Assembly (NCBI RefSeq): GCF_005796205.1
Contig: NZ_VAHN01000002.1
Span: 1 to 64,000 of the forward strand
Source: Pseudarthrobacter sp. NamE2
GTDB lineage: Bacteria > Actinomycetota > Actinomycetes > Actinomycetales > Micrococcaceae
Direction: 5' to 3'
Length of the DNA: 64,000 bases
Below, in pieces: positions 34,199-43,210 of this stretch; position 1 is the first letter of the stretch, and every line of letters begins with the position of its first letter. The notes under the pieces were generated by a model, which was given only the letters and a program-made list of their open reading frames with translations, was not told where the DNA came from and did no database searches. Position numbers and translations under genes: made by a program.

Positions 34199-34242
34199 AG
34201 GAAAAGCCCCTTGGATCTTGGATCCCGGGGGCTTTCCTGTTT
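34199..34242 (+). terminator. Terminator after tRNA-Met
   Basis: AGGAAAAGCCCC and GGGGCTTTCCT form a stem with one bulge around 34199-34236, followed by a short T run. Confidence 0.65.
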
Positions 34243-34429
34243 CCCGCTTTCTTGCATATGACTGTCCGTCGGTACTTTCCCCCTTACAACAGCTTCCGTG
34301 ATGTAAGTCTCATATCCGAGACTGCTGAGTCGCGAATTCCATTGTCCCGTCCTCCGGTCCGCGATGGGATGGTTCGGTATATGAAAGCGCTGGCCCTGCC
34401 GGGCCAGCAATATGTCAGGAGAAAGACCG

Positions 34430-35755
34430 ATGGCCATCACCTCCGAGGCCCCGCGCACCGCACCGCTCCGTCAGATGTGGAAGTTGTTTGTTTACAGCGG
34501 CATCGGCGCGTTCATGTTCTTCGTACCGGTGACGATCGGGGGCAAGAACACCATCATGCTGGATCACATCGTCTCGTTCCTGCAGGGCAGTATCGGCCCG
34601 GTCCTCCCTTACTACGCATTGGCGGTCATTATTGCAGGGGCCGTCTACCCGTTCATCACGGGCACATGGAAAAAGTCACCTGTTGAAGTGGTGTTCTCGC
34701 TGTTCAAAGTGGCGGGTATGCTGGTGGGCTTCATGATGGTCTTCAGGGTTGGGCCGGCATGGCTGTTTGAACCGGGCATGGGTCCGTTCCTGTTCGAGAA
34801 GCTGGTTATCCCGGTGGGCCTGCTCGTTCCCATCGGTGCGGTGTTCCTGGCGCTGCTTGTCAGTTACGGACTGCTTGAATTTATCGGCGTCATGGTCCAG
34901 CGCGTTATGCGCCCGCTTTGGCGCACGCCCGGACGCTCGGCAATCGACGCCGTGGCCTCCTTTGTGGGCAGCTATTCCTTGGGACTGCTGATAACCAACC
35001 GCGTCTACAAGGAAGGGAAATACACAGCGCGCGAATCGGCAATCATCGCCACCGGTTTCTCCACCGTCTCAGCAACTTTCATGGTGATCGTTGCCAAGAC
35101 GCTGGACCTGATGGGCCAATGGACCGCTTACTTTTGGATCACCTTCCTGGTCACTTTCATTGTCACCGCCATCACGGTCCGTATCTGGCCCTTGAACAGC
35201 ATTCCTGATGACTACCATCCGGAAGCCGTGCCGCAGCCCGAAGAGGAAATTTCCGGCCGTCGTTTAGCCGTGGCCTGGCGTGAAGCCCGCGCAACCCTGG
35301 AAGCGGCTCCTTCCCTTCCCGTCAACGTGTGGATCAACGTCAGGGACGGGGTACTGATGGCGATGGCAATCCTGCCGTCCATCCTGTCCATCGGCCTGCT
35401 GGGCTTGGTGCTGGCGACGTACACGCCGGCTTTCGACTGGCTGGGCTACATCTTCTACCCCTTCACCTGGGCGCTCCAATTACCCGAACCGATGCTCGTT
35501 GCTAAGGCCAGCGCGGTAGGTGTCGCCGAGATGTTCCTGCCGGCCCTGCTTGCAGCGGAGTCGGTTCCGGTCGTGAAGTTTGTTGTGGGCGTGGTCTCCG
35601 TCTCCGGAATCATATTCTTCTCGGCCCTCGTGCCGTGCATCATGGCCACGGACATTCCTCTCCCGGTGTGGAAACTGGTGGTGATCTGGTTCCAGAGGGT
35701 TGTCCTGACGCTCATACTCGTGACCCCAATGGCATTCCTGCTGTTTCCCGCCTGA
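34430..35755 (+). CDS. YjiH-family membrane protein (nucleoside-recognition/Gate domain)
   Basis: A 441-residue integral membrane protein with about ten helices of the YjiH family, whose Gate (nucleoside recognition) domain is found in nucleoside carriers and spore maturation proteins. Characteristic segments are VASFVGSYSLGLLITNRVYKEG, shown in parts as SFVGSYSLG and ITNRVYKEG, followed by ARESAIIATGFSTVSATFMV. The ATG at 34430 follows AGGAGA with seven bases spacing. A perfect hairpin TGGCCC/GGGCCA at 34391-34406 lies just upstream. The substrate is unknown. It is monocistronic. Confidence 0.82.
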   Translation: MAITSEAPRTAPLRQMWKLFVYSGIGAFMFFVPVTIGGKNTIMLDHIVSFLQGSIGPVLPYYALAVIIAGAVYPFITGTWKKSPVEVVFSLFKVAGMLVGFMMVFRVGPAWLFEPGMGPFLFEKLVIPVGLLVPIGAVFLALLVSYGLLEFIGVMVQRVMRPLWRTPGRSAIDAVASFVGSYSLGLLITNRVYKEGKYTARESAIIATGFSTVSATFMVIVAKTLDLMGQWTAYFWITFLVTFIVTAITVRIWPLNSIPDDYHPEAVPQPEEEISGRRLAVAWREARATLEAAPSLPVNVWINVRDGVLMAMAILPSILSIGLLGLVLATYTPAFDWLGYIFYPFTWALQLPEPMLVAKASAVGVAEMFLPALLAAESVPVVKFVVGVVSVSGIIFFSALVPCIMATDIPLPVWKLVVIWFQRVVLTLILVTPMAFLLFPA

Positions 35756-35814
35756 CACCAACAAAGTTCTCTATCCGCCACGCAATGGGCTGTCCGTGCA
35801 GGCAGAATGGGGCC

Positions 35815-36474
35815 ATGACCCGAATCGCTATCATCGGCGGCCACGGCAAAGTGGCCCTCCGCCTGTCCACCCTCCTCGCCGACGAGGGCCACAGCGTCAC
35901 CTCGTTCATCCGCAACCCGGAGCACGCCGCCGACGTTGAGCAGACGGGCGCAGCGCCGTCGGTCCTGGACGTGGAGAATTCGACGACGGCGGCCCTCGCC
36001 GAGGCGCTTAAGGGCCACGATGCCGTGGTCTGGTCTGCCGGCGCGGGCGGCGGAAACCCGGCACGCACCTATGCGGTGGACCGGGACGCCGCCATCCGTT
36101 CCATGGATGCGGCAGCCCAGGCCGGCGTGGACCGCTACGTGATGGTGTCATACCTCGGGGCCGCCAGGAACCACGGCGTACCGCAGGACCACAGCTTCTT
36201 CCCCTACGCTGAAGCCAAAGCGGCCGCGGACGCGTACCTTCGGGAAACCAGCCTGGCCTGGACCATCCTGGGACCGGGCTCCCTCACGGACAAACCGGGA
36301 AGCGGCCGGATCGAGGTGGACCCGCCTCGGGAAGGCGGAGCGGAAACCTCCCGCGCCAACACCGCGATCGTGGCGGCGGCGGTCCTCGATCTGCCGGAGA
36401 CAGCGGGCCGGACCATCGAATTCCGTGACGGCACTTTGCCCGTTGCCGCGGCGCTGGGCGGCCTCACCCGGTAG
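35815..36474 (+). CDS. NAD(P)-binding Rossmann-fold protein (NmrA/YhfK-like atypical SDR)
   Basis: A 219-residue atypical SDR. It starts MTRIAIIGGHGKVALRLSTL, a GGxGxxA dinucleotide-binding loop, and continues with SVLDVEN and HDAVVWSAGAGGG. The Tyr-x-x-x-Lys is replaced by FPYAEAKAAADAYL (Y and K present, as in YhfK-type sugar epimerase-like proteins). It could be an NAD(P)-dependent reductase or a redox sensor. Its last 11 bases overlap the end of the convergent ROK gene. Confidence 0.85.
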   Translation: MTRIAIIGGHGKVALRLSTLLADEGHSVTSFIRNPEHAADVEQTGAAPSVLDVENSTTAALAEALKGHDAVVWSAGAGGGNPARTYAVDRDAAIRSMDAAAQAGVDRYVMVSYLGAARNHGVPQDHSFFPYAEAKAAADAYLRETSLAWTILGPGSLTDKPGSGRIEVDPPREGGAETSRANTAIVAAAVLDLPETAGRTIEFRDGTLPVAAALGGLTR

Positions 36475-37669
36475 CTGCGGGGAGTTCCAGGTCCAGGGAG
36501 TGCTTTTCCACGTAGTCAAGTGCTCCGCGTACCGCGCCGACGGTGACAACACTGTCGCCCAACGGGGAGACAGCCACCCGGGGCGGTGTGGCGGTGAAGC
36601 TGCCCAGGCGTTCACTGATCGGTCCTAGCATCACACCGGCCGATTTGGCCACGCCGCCGCCAATCACCACGAGTTCCGGATTCCACATGGTGCCCACCGT
36701 GCCGATCACCCTGGCCATCCGCTCGGCCAGCCGGTCGAGGATCCCGAGCGCCACCGCATCCCCCTCGTCGGCGGCAGCGAAGACGTCCTCCGCTTCCACC
36801 TGTGCCGGGGCGATGGAACGGAGCACGGACGGTCCGGTACCGGCCAGGGCTTCCGCTGCCCACGTCCTGGCCAGGTACGCGATGCCGAACGTGTCGCCCA
36901 CGCCCTCAACCAGCTCCAGGTAGGCCAGCTCGCCGGCACTGCCGCGGCTGCCGTGCACCAGCCGGCCGCCGTCGATCACGCCGGAGCCCAGGCGCTCGCT
37001 CGCCAGGATGACCACTACGTCGTCCACCCCTTCTGCTGCACCCATCCAGCGGTCACCTAGGGCGGCCAGGTTGGCGTCGTTCTCCAGCAGCACCGTCCAG
37101 CCCCGCCGCTCCTGAAACGCCTGGCGCAGGTCGATGTCGAACAAGCCCCAGAATTTTTGCGTTGCCAGGACGTCCCCGTGGCGGTCAACGGGTGCTGCCA
37201 CTCCGGCGCAAACGGCCAGTACTGAATGCGGCCCGGCCCTTGCGCTGCTGAGCGCGGCCAGCGCAACGTCGTCAATATGCGCGATGCGGCCGCCGGCATC
37301 GAGCCCGGCAGCATTGAAGGGCCGGCTGGCCTTTCCCACGGTATTGCCGCGGAGGTCCGACACGACCACGGTCACCTTGGAGTACCCGATGTCCATGCCG
37401 AGGACCACGCCGGCCTGCTCGTTCAGCTCGAACCGGCGGGCAGGGCGGCCTTTCTGGTAGCCCCCCACAAACCGCTGGTTCTCCAACTCCCGGATCCAGC
37501 CCCGGTCCTTGAGGTCCTCGCACACCGCAATCCCCGTGGCGCGGGTCAGGCCGGTCGCCTCCATGACCTCCGTGACGGTCACCGCACCGGAGGACCGCAT
37601 GAAATCGAGCACCGCCCCGGCGCTCACACGGCGGAGCAGCTGGGGGGTCGCCGGAATCCAGTCGGGCAT
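36464..37669 (-). CDS. ROK-family transcriptional repressor
   Basis: A 401-residue regulator. An N-terminal winged helix (about 10-75: SSGAVTVTEVMEATGLTRATG) precedes a ROK sugar-kinase-like domain with VVLGMDIGYSKVTVVV (ATP-loop-like) and LENDANLAALGDRW (the conserved Asp). The usual ROK zinc motif CxCGxxGC and the GH of GExGH are absent (SRGSAGELAYLELVE), so it belongs to a metal-free branch or has lost the site. The ATG at 37669 is chosen over a long unconserved extension. It is divergent from the alpha-glucosidase gene, which it probably controls in response to a sugar. Confidence 0.86.
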   Translation of the reverse strand: MPDWIPATPQLLRRVSAGAVLDFMRSSGAVTVTEVMEATGLTRATGIAVCEDLKDRGWIRELENQRFVGGYQKGRPARRFELNEQAGVVLGMDIGYSKVTVVVSDLRGNTVGKASRPFNAAGLDAGGRIAHIDDVALAALSSARAGPHSVLAVCAGVAAPVDRHGDVLATQKFWGLFDIDLRQAFQERRGWTVLLENDANLAALGDRWMGAAEGVDDVVVILASERLGSGVIDGGRLVHGSRGSAGELAYLELVEGVGDTFGIAYLARTWAAEALAGTGPSVLRSIAPAQVEAEDVFAAADEGDAVALGILDRLAERMARVIGTVGTMWNPELVVIGGGVAKSAGVMLGPISERLGSFTATPPRVAVSPLGDSVVTVGAVRGALDYVEKHSLDLELPAATG

Positions 37670-37713
37670 GCTGTTGACCTTTCCGTCGAGAGGGCCGGAT
37701 AATGCTTGAGGAA

Positions 37714-37723
37714 CTAAATTTAG
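37714..37723. promoter_or_regulatory. Palindromic operator between the ROK and alpha-glucosidase genes
   Basis: CTAAATTTAG is a perfect 10-base palindrome within an AT-rich island (37711-37740) in the 96-base divergent promoter region. AT-rich palindromes of this kind are typical ROK-repressor sites. Binding is inferred. Confidence 0.5.
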
Positions 37724-37765
37724 ACCCAAAATAAATATACGCGACCAGCAGAAAAGGACCACCCC

Positions 37766-39478
37766 TTGTCCACCACCGCCACGTTGGCAACCCTGTCCGA
37801 CTCCGACCGCTTAGGCGATCCGAACTGGTGGCGCCAGGCCGCTGTCTACCAGATCTATCCGCGCAGCTTCGCCGACTCCAACGGTGACGGCATCGGTGAT
37901 CTGAAAGGCATCACCGCCAAGGTTCCGTACCTGAAGGCGCTTGGTATTGACGCCGTATGGTTGAGCCCCTTCTATCCGTCCGCGCTCGCTGACGGGGGCT
38001 ACGACGTGGACGACTACCGCGACGTCGACCCCAAGCTGGGCACGCTTGAGGACTTTGACGAAATGGCCAAGGCGCTGCACGACGCCGGCATCAAGCTGAT
38101 TGCCGACATCGTCCCCAACCACTCCTCAAACCGGCACAAGTGGTTCCAGGAGGCGCTGGCCTCACCGAAAGGTTCCCCGGCCCGCGACCGCTACATCTTC
38201 CGTGACGGCAAGGGCCCGAACGGAGAGTACCCGCCGTCGGACTGGGATTCCGTGTTCGGCGGTCCCGCGTGGGAGCGCATTACCGAACCGGACGGCACCC
38301 CCGGCCAGTGGTACATGCACATCTTTGCCAAGGAGCAGCCGGACCTGAACTGGTCCAACCGCGAGATCCGCGAGGACTTCCTCAAGACCCTGCGCTTCTG
38401 GTCGGACCGCGGCGTGGACGGTTTCCGCGTGGACGTGGCGCACGCGCTCACCAAAGACCTCACCGAACCGCTGCTCTCCAAGCTGGAACTGAGCGCGGCC
38501 AACACCGGCGTGGACGGGTTCGACGACGGCACGCACCCGTTCTGGGACCGCGACGAGGTCCACGAGATTTATGCAGAGTGGCGCGAGGTTTTCAACGAGT
38601 ACAACCCGCCGCGGACCGCCGTCGCGGAAGCCTGGGTCCACGCCACCCGCCGCGCCCGCTACGCCAGCCCGACGGGCCTCGGCCAGGCGTTCAACTTCGA
38701 CCTGCTGCAGGCCGACTTCGACGCCGCCGAATACAAGGAAATCATTACCCGGAACCTCGCCGAGGCGGCCGCCACCGGTGCGTCGTCCACCTGGGTGTTC
38801 TCCAACCACGACGTCGTCCGGCACGCCACCCGCTACGGCCTGCCCCAGGTGGCCAAGGAAAAGGCCGGAGCCAAGGGCCAGGACGGAAAAGACTGGCTGC
38901 TCGCCGGCGGTCCCGTCGACCAGCTGGACGTTGGGCTGGGTGAACGCCGCGCCCGCGCAGCCACCCTGCTGATGCTCGCCGTACCCGGCTCCGCCTACCT
39001 GTACCAGGGCGAGGAGCTCGGCCTGCAGGAGGTGGCGGACATTCCCGAATCAGAGCGCCAGGATCCTTCCTTCTTCCGCAACAAGGGTGTGGAAATCGGC
39101 CGCGACGGCTGCCGCGTGCCGCTGCCGTGGAAGGTGGAAGGCACCTCCTTCGGATTCGGTGAGGGCGGCTCGCACCTGCCGCAGCCGGACTGGTTCAGCA
39201 AGTACGCCGTCGAGGCCCAGGACGGGACGGAAGGCTCCACCCTGGAGCTGTACCGCACCGCGCTGAAGCTCCGCCATGAGCTGCAGACCGGCGAGGAGCT
39301 CGAATGGGTGGACACCGGAAACCCGGACATCCTGCACTTCAAGCGCCCCAACGGCTGGCAGTCAGTGACCAACTTCGGGGACTCCGCCGTCGATCTTCCC
39401 GCCGGGAAGGTGCTGGTCAGCAGCGTCCCGCTGGAAGATGGCAAGCTGCCGGCCAACACCACCGCGTGGCTGCGCTGA
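37766..39478 (+). CDS. GH13 alpha-glucosidase (oligo-1,6-glucosidase type)
   Basis: A 570-residue cytoplasmic glycoside hydrolase of family 13. Catalytic residues are D223 (GFRVDVAH), E288 (TAVAEAWV) and D349 (VFSNHDVVR). The calcium/loop region YQIYPRSFADSNGDGIGDL and ADIVPNHSS are canonical. It releases glucose from maltose, isomaltose or related oligosaccharides; the bond preference is not certain. Translation starts at a TTG preceded by AAAAGGA. It is followed by an aldo/keto reductase gene 31 bases on and is divergent from the ROK repressor. Confidence 0.92.
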   Translation: MSTTATLATLSDSDRLGDPNWWRQAAVYQIYPRSFADSNGDGIGDLKGITAKVPYLKALGIDAVWLSPFYPSALADGGYDVDDYRDVDPKLGTLEDFDEMAKALHDAGIKLIADIVPNHSSNRHKWFQEALASPKGSPARDRYIFRDGKGPNGEYPPSDWDSVFGGPAWERITEPDGTPGQWYMHIFAKEQPDLNWSNREIREDFLKTLRFWSDRGVDGFRVDVAHALTKDLTEPLLSKLELSAANTGVDGFDDGTHPFWDRDEVHEIYAEWREVFNEYNPPRTAVAEAWVHATRRARYASPTGLGQAFNFDLLQADFDAAEYKEIITRNLAEAAATGASSTWVFSNHDVVRHATRYGLPQVAKEKAGAKGQDGKDWLLAGGPVDQLDVGLGERRARAATLLMLAVPGSAYLYQGEELGLQEVADIPESERQDPSFFRNKGVEIGRDGCRVPLPWKVEGTSFGFGEGGSHLPQPDWFSKYAVEAQDGTEGSTLELYRTALKLRHELQTGEELEWVDTGNPDILHFKRPNGWQSVTNFGDSAVDLPAGKVLVSSVPLEDGKLPANTTAWLR

Positions 39479-39509
39479 TGCCGGCATCCGGCGAGGCCCG
39501 GAAGCGCTC

Positions 39510-40451
39510 ATGCAGGAACTGATTTACGGCTGCATGGGCCTTGGCGGCAGCTGGTCCGGCCAGCCGCATGCGAGCAACCATGTGGACGAGGCCGCTGCCG
39601 CCGTCCAGGCGGCCCTCAACGCCGGCATCACGCTCTTCGACCACGCCGATATCTACCGCAACGGCAAATCCGAAGCCGTCTTCGGCGAGGTGCTGGCCGC
39701 CACGCCCGGGCTGCGGGACCGGATCCGGCTGCAGACCAAGTGCGGCATCAGGCTGAACGAACGCGGCCTGCAGACGCACTACGACCTCAGCCGGGAGTCC
39801 ATCCTGGAACGGGTGAACGGCAGCCTGCAGCGCCTGGGAACCGACTATGTGGACATCCTCCTGCTGCACCGCCCGGACCCCCTGGCGGATCCCTCGGAGG
39901 TGGCTGCCGCCGTCGGGCAGCTGATGGCGGAAGGCAAGGTCCGGCAGCTGGGCGTGTCCAACATGTCCGGGGCGCAGATCGAGGTGCTGCAGGACCGGCT
40001 GGAAACGCCGGTGGTGGCCAACCAGCTGGAGATGAGCCTGCTCAAGCGCGCCTGGCTGGAGAGCCAGGTCCTGGTGAACCACCCAGGGCACCTGGAGTAC
40101 AGCTTCCCGCACGGCACACTGGAATACTGCACCCGCAACAACATCACCCTGCAGGCTTACGGGTCCCTGGCCCGCGGCATGTACACCGGCGCCGAGCCGG
40201 AGACCCCCGGGTCAGCGGAGTCGGCAACGGCGGAACTGGTGGCGCAACTGGCGGGGGAGCACGGCACCACCGGGGAGGCCATCCTGCTCGGGTGGCTGAT
40301 GAGGCACCCGGCGGGCATCGCCCCGGTGATCGGCACGGTCAACCCGGGCCGCATCCGCGCCTGTGCAGATGCGGCAAAAGTCGCCGCTGACATGTCCCGC
40401 GCGGACTGGTACCGACTCTGGGTCACGGCGCGCGGCAGCGACATCCCCTGA
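39510..40451 (+). CDS. Aldo/keto reductase (YdhF-like)
   Basis: A 313-residue AKR-family barrel. The catalytic Asp and Tyr are in ITLFDHADIYRNGKSE (DxADxY), the Lys in RIRLQTKCGI, and the His in DILLLHRPDP. The C terminus IAPVIGTVNPGRIRACADAA is the cofactor-phosphate region. It reduces carbonyls with NAD(P)H; the substrate is unknown. It lies 31 bases after the alpha-glucosidase, probably in the same operon, which suggests a sugar-derived substrate. A long inverted repeat follows its stop. Confidence 0.88.
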   Translation: MQELIYGCMGLGGSWSGQPHASNHVDEAAAAVQAALNAGITLFDHADIYRNGKSEAVFGEVLAATPGLRDRIRLQTKCGIRLNERGLQTHYDLSRESILERVNGSLQRLGTDYVDILLLHRPDPLADPSEVAAAVGQLMAEGKVRQLGVSNMSGAQIEVLQDRLETPVVANQLEMSLLKRAWLESQVLVNHPGHLEYSFPHGTLEYCTRNNITLQAYGSLARGMYTGAEPETPGSAESATAELVAQLAGEHGTTGEAILLGWLMRHPAGIAPVIGTVNPGRIRACADAAKVAADMSRADWYRLWVTARGSDIP

Positions 40452-40462
40452 CCTCCCAACCG

Positions 40463-40511
40463 GGTAGCAGCAAGTGACGTTATGGACCCCAAAACGGCAC
40501 TTGCTGCTACC
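40463..40511. repeat. Intergenic inverted-repeat element, copy 2
   Basis: GGTAGCAGCAAGTG (40463-40476) pairs perfectly with CACTTGCTGCTACC (40498-40511), and the stem continues as CGTT/AACG. It lies 11 bases after the aldo/keto reductase stop. Its architecture (12-14 bp outer stem, short inner stem, position just behind a gene) matches the element at 15805-15862, although the arms differ in sequence. Confidence 0.7.
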
Positions 40512-40616
40512 TGCATTCAAGGACGCGCCGGTCACATCGGGTTTAGTTCGTATTGATCCTCACAAGCAGGCCATTTTCGTCGCCGTGCCGCTTGCGGGAC
40601 GGATACTGTAGAAAGC

Positions 40617-41480
40617 ATGACGTCTACCATCGCCGCCGAAACTGTTAGGCCGGAACGCAACATCCCTGCAGAGATCGCCCGCTCCTGGCTGCTGGTCAAT
40701 GCCATGAAACCCGAGCTTTTCGACCAGTCGGCAGTGTCCCGGGCGGACTCCATCATCCTGGATATCGAAGACGCCGTAGACCCGTCGCAGAAAGACAACG
40801 CGCGCAACAACGTCATCGACTGGCTGACCGCCGGCGGCAAGGCATGGGTCCGCATCAACGACGCCACCAGCCCCTTCTGGGCGGATGACCTCGCCGGCCT
40901 GCGCGGCACTCCCGGCCTCCTGGGCGTCATGCTCGCCAAGACCGAATCGTCCGACCAGGTCACCGAAAGCTTCCACCGCATGGACGGCAAGACCCCCGTC
41001 ATCCCGCTGGTGGAATCAGCCGTCGGCATCGAAGAAGCCAACAACATCGCCAAGGCCCAGGGCGCCTTCCGCCTCGCCTTCGGCTCCGGCGACTTCCGCC
41101 GCGACACCGGCATGGCCGCCACCCCGGAGGCCATGGCCTACCCCCGCGCCAAGCTGGTGGTCGCCAGCCGCGTGGGCAACCTGCCCGGCCCCATCGACGG
41201 CCCCACGGTCGGCACCAACCACCCCATCCTGCGCGAGCAGACCGGCATCACCGTGATGATGGGCATGACCGGCAAGCTCTGCCTGGCCATCGACCAGACC
41301 CCCGTCATCAACGAAGTCATCAGCCCCACGCCGTCCGACGTCGCCTGGGCCACGGACTTCATGAACGACTTCGAAGCCAACGGCCGCGTCATCCGCGACG
41401 GCTCGGACCTGCCCCGCCTGGGCCGCGCTGAAAAGATCATGAAGCTCGCCGTGGCTTTCGGGGTGCAGCCGGCGCTCTAA
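40617..41480 (+). CDS. HpcH/HpaI-family CoA-ester lyase (CitE-like)
   Basis: A 287-residue TIM-barrel lyase. The motifs SIILDIEDAVDPSQKDNARN, AWVRINDA, LVESAVGIEEANNIA and FGSGDFRRDTGM supply the Arg/Glu/Asp magnesium site of citrate-lyase beta subunits and malyl-CoA lyase relatives. It should cleave or form a beta-hydroxyacyl-CoA, but the family also holds thioesterases and (S)-citramalyl-CoA lyases. The ATG at 40617 is first in frame. Its TAA overlaps the ATG of the next gene. Confidence 0.85.
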   Translation: MTSTIAAETVRPERNIPAEIARSWLLVNAMKPELFDQSAVSRADSIILDIEDAVDPSQKDNARNNVIDWLTAGGKAWVRINDATSPFWADDLAGLRGTPGLLGVMLAKTESSDQVTESFHRMDGKTPVIPLVESAVGIEEANNIAKAQGAFRLAFGSGDFRRDTGMAATPEAMAYPRAKLVVASRVGNLPGPIDGPTVGTNHPILREQTGITVMMGMTGKLCLAIDQTPVINEVISPTPSDVAWATDFMNDFEANGRVIRDGSDLPRLGRAEKIMKLAVAFGVQPAL

Positions 41481-42451
41481 TGCCCGCCCCCGCCGCTTCC
41501 GAAGGCCCCGTGACCGGTACCCGCTACCTGGTCCACGGGGTCTTTTGGGATGGGCAGCCAGCGTCCGAAGCAGAGTACGACGGCGGCGCCCCGGCTTTGC
41601 GCCTCCAGTCACCAGACGGGTTCTTCCGGCAGCTTTCCCTCCACCGGGGTGCACGGCTCGGCTTCCAGGTGGCGGATCCCGTGCGGTCCTGCCTGGGGCA
41701 TATCCGGGTCCACTCGTCGGCCCGGCGGGACCATGTCCTCTGCTCCGCCGGTGCTCCTGCCGCCCGGGGGAAGCAGTGTGAACGCTGCTTCATGCTGGAC
41801 GAGTCCCGGCTGATCCACGACTTCCACCGCGGCGGCCGCGTCACCCCCGGGCTGCGGGACTACCTGATGCAGGAACACTGGCTGTACGTGGCCACCTTCG
41901 CCGGCGGCAGCACCAAGGTGGGAACCGCCTCCGGCCCCCGCAAGTGGAACCGGCTCGCGGAGCAGGGCGCGGCCGCTGCCCGGTACGTTGCCCATGCCCG
42001 GGACGGCCGCGTGGTCCGGATCCTCGAGGACCTTGTCACGGCGGAGGCCGGACTGACCCAGCAGATCCGGTCCGCGGCCAAGGCCGAAGCCCTGCTCCGG
42101 CCGCTGCCCGCGGCGGAACTTGACGCCATCAATGCCCGCCGCGCGGGCGAGGTCCGCGCACTGCTGGAACGGACCGCCGTCGACGGTTTCGCCGCAGTGG
42201 ACGAATCCTGGCTGCGCCCCGCCCAGGCGGAATCGCTGCACGGCCCCGCCGCCCGCCACGCCTATCCGCATCCGCTGGACACCGGCCGGCACGGCTTCAA
42301 CGTCGCCGCGCTGACCGGCCCGATTGCCTTGGCCGGGCTGGACAATACGGACGCCATGTTCGTGGTCAACCTCGGGCAACTGTCCGCGAGGACGATCATC
42401 CTCGGAGACTATTCCTCCGACGTGCCGGCCGTGCAGGAAGCCCTCTTCTAA
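41480..42451 (+). CDS. DUF2797 protein
   Basis: A 323-residue protein of the DUF2797 family. It has the Cys cluster RGKQCERCFML (about 98-108) and a GIY-YIG-like segment HWLYVATFAGGSTKVGTAS. An upstream CxG-type context (VLCSAGAPAAR) may complete a metal site. The function is unknown; nucleic-acid or zinc binding is plausible. The ATG overlaps the previous stop (TAATG), so it is translationally coupled to the CoA-ester lyase. Confidence 0.8.
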   Translation: MPAPAASEGPVTGTRYLVHGVFWDGQPASEAEYDGGAPALRLQSPDGFFRQLSLHRGARLGFQVADPVRSCLGHIRVHSSARRDHVLCSAGAPAARGKQCERCFMLDESRLIHDFHRGGRVTPGLRDYLMQEHWLYVATFAGGSTKVGTASGPRKWNRLAEQGAAAARYVAHARDGRVVRILEDLVTAEAGLTQQIRSAAKAEALLRPLPAAELDAINARRAGEVRALLERTAVDGFAAVDESWLRPAQAESLHGPAARHAYPHPLDTGRHGFNVAALTGPIALAGLDNTDAMFVVNLGQLSARTIILGDYSSDVPAVQEALF

Positions 42452-42470
42452 AGCCCGGTAAACTGGCGGG

Positions 42471-42695
42471 GTGCTGAACGAATTCTGGGCCACTGCGCCA
42501 ACCCGTTACAAAGTCCTGGTTTTCGGCGCGATGGGACTGATCGCCGTCGGCATCATCCTGAACCTGGTGGGCAATACCAGCGGCAACCAGGGACTGGCCA
42601 TGGCATCCCTGCCGCTGATCGGGTTGGGCCTGGTCCTGCATGTCGCCGGAATCGTTGTCCGCGGCCAGGCCATCCGCAAGAACCTCCGCCGCTAG
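42471..42695 (+). CDS. Small two-helix membrane protein
   Basis: A 74-residue protein with helices at about 14-34 (YKVLVFGAMGLIAVGIILNL) and 44-64 (ASLPLIGLGLVLHVAGIVV) and a basic tail RGQAIRKNLRR, which places the C terminus in the cytoplasm. It has a GTG start. It lies between DUF2797 and the dehydratase pair. No function is known. Confidence 0.75.
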   Translation: MLNEFWATAPTRYKVLVFGAMGLIAVGIILNLVGNTSGNQGLAMASLPLIGLGLVLHVAGIVVRGQAIRKNLRR

Positions 42696-42746
42696 CTCCT
42701 GCCCGCCTTATCCGGGTGCCAGCGGCCGGGCGATAGGCTGGAGGCC

Positions 42747-43208
42747 ATGACTATCAATCCGGATCTGCAGGGCCGAAGCTACCCTGCCGCTGAGGTGTAC
42801 GACGTTGGCCGCGAAAAAATCCGCGAGTTTGCCCGCGCCGTCAAGGCCACCCATCCCGCGCACTTCGACGTCGAGGAAGCCAAGGCCCTGGGCCACAGCG
42901 ACCTGGTGGCCCCGCCCACCTTCGCGATCATCATCGCCCAGCGCGCAGATGCCCAGCTCATCGAGGATCCGGAAGCCGGCATCGACTTCTCCCGCGTTGT
43001 CCACGCGGACCAGCGCTTCACCCACCACCGGCCAATCTTCGCCGGTGACCGCCTGGTAGCCGAACTGCACGTCGACGGCGTGCGCGCCATGGGCGGCGGG
43101 GCCATGATCACCACGCGCTCCGAAATCTTCGCCCTCGGCGACGGCGATGCCCGCGAGCAGGTCACCACCACCACGTCATCCATCCTGGTCCGCGGAGAGG
43201 GACAATAA
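42747..43208 (+). CDS. MaoC-type dehydratase, HadA/HadC-like N-domain subunit
   Basis: A 153-residue hotdog protein of the FAS1-like/MaoC dehydratase N-terminal type: EVYDVGREKIREFARAVKAT, then LVAPPTFAIII and VHADQRFTHHRPIFAGDRL. In mycobacteria the equivalent HadA or HadC pairs with catalytic HadB to form a (3R)-hydroxyacyl-ACP dehydratase. The next gene, two bases on, supplies the catalytic subunit. Micrococcaceae make no mycolic acids, so a general fatty-acid role is more likely. Confidence 0.88.
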   Translation: MTINPDLQGRSYPAAEVYDVGREKIREFARAVKATHPAHFDVEEAKALGHSDLVAPPTFAIIIAQRADAQLIEDPEAGIDFSRVVHADQRFTHHRPIFAGDRLVAELHVDGVRAMGGGAMITTRSEIFALGDGDAREQVTTTTSSILVRGEGQ

Positions 43209-43210
43209 CC

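Noticed and set aside
34381-34429. Short leader peptide before the YjiH gene
   Set aside because: The ATG at 34381 opens a frame that runs into the YjiH gene in another phase and has no ribosome site; the hairpin there is noted instead.
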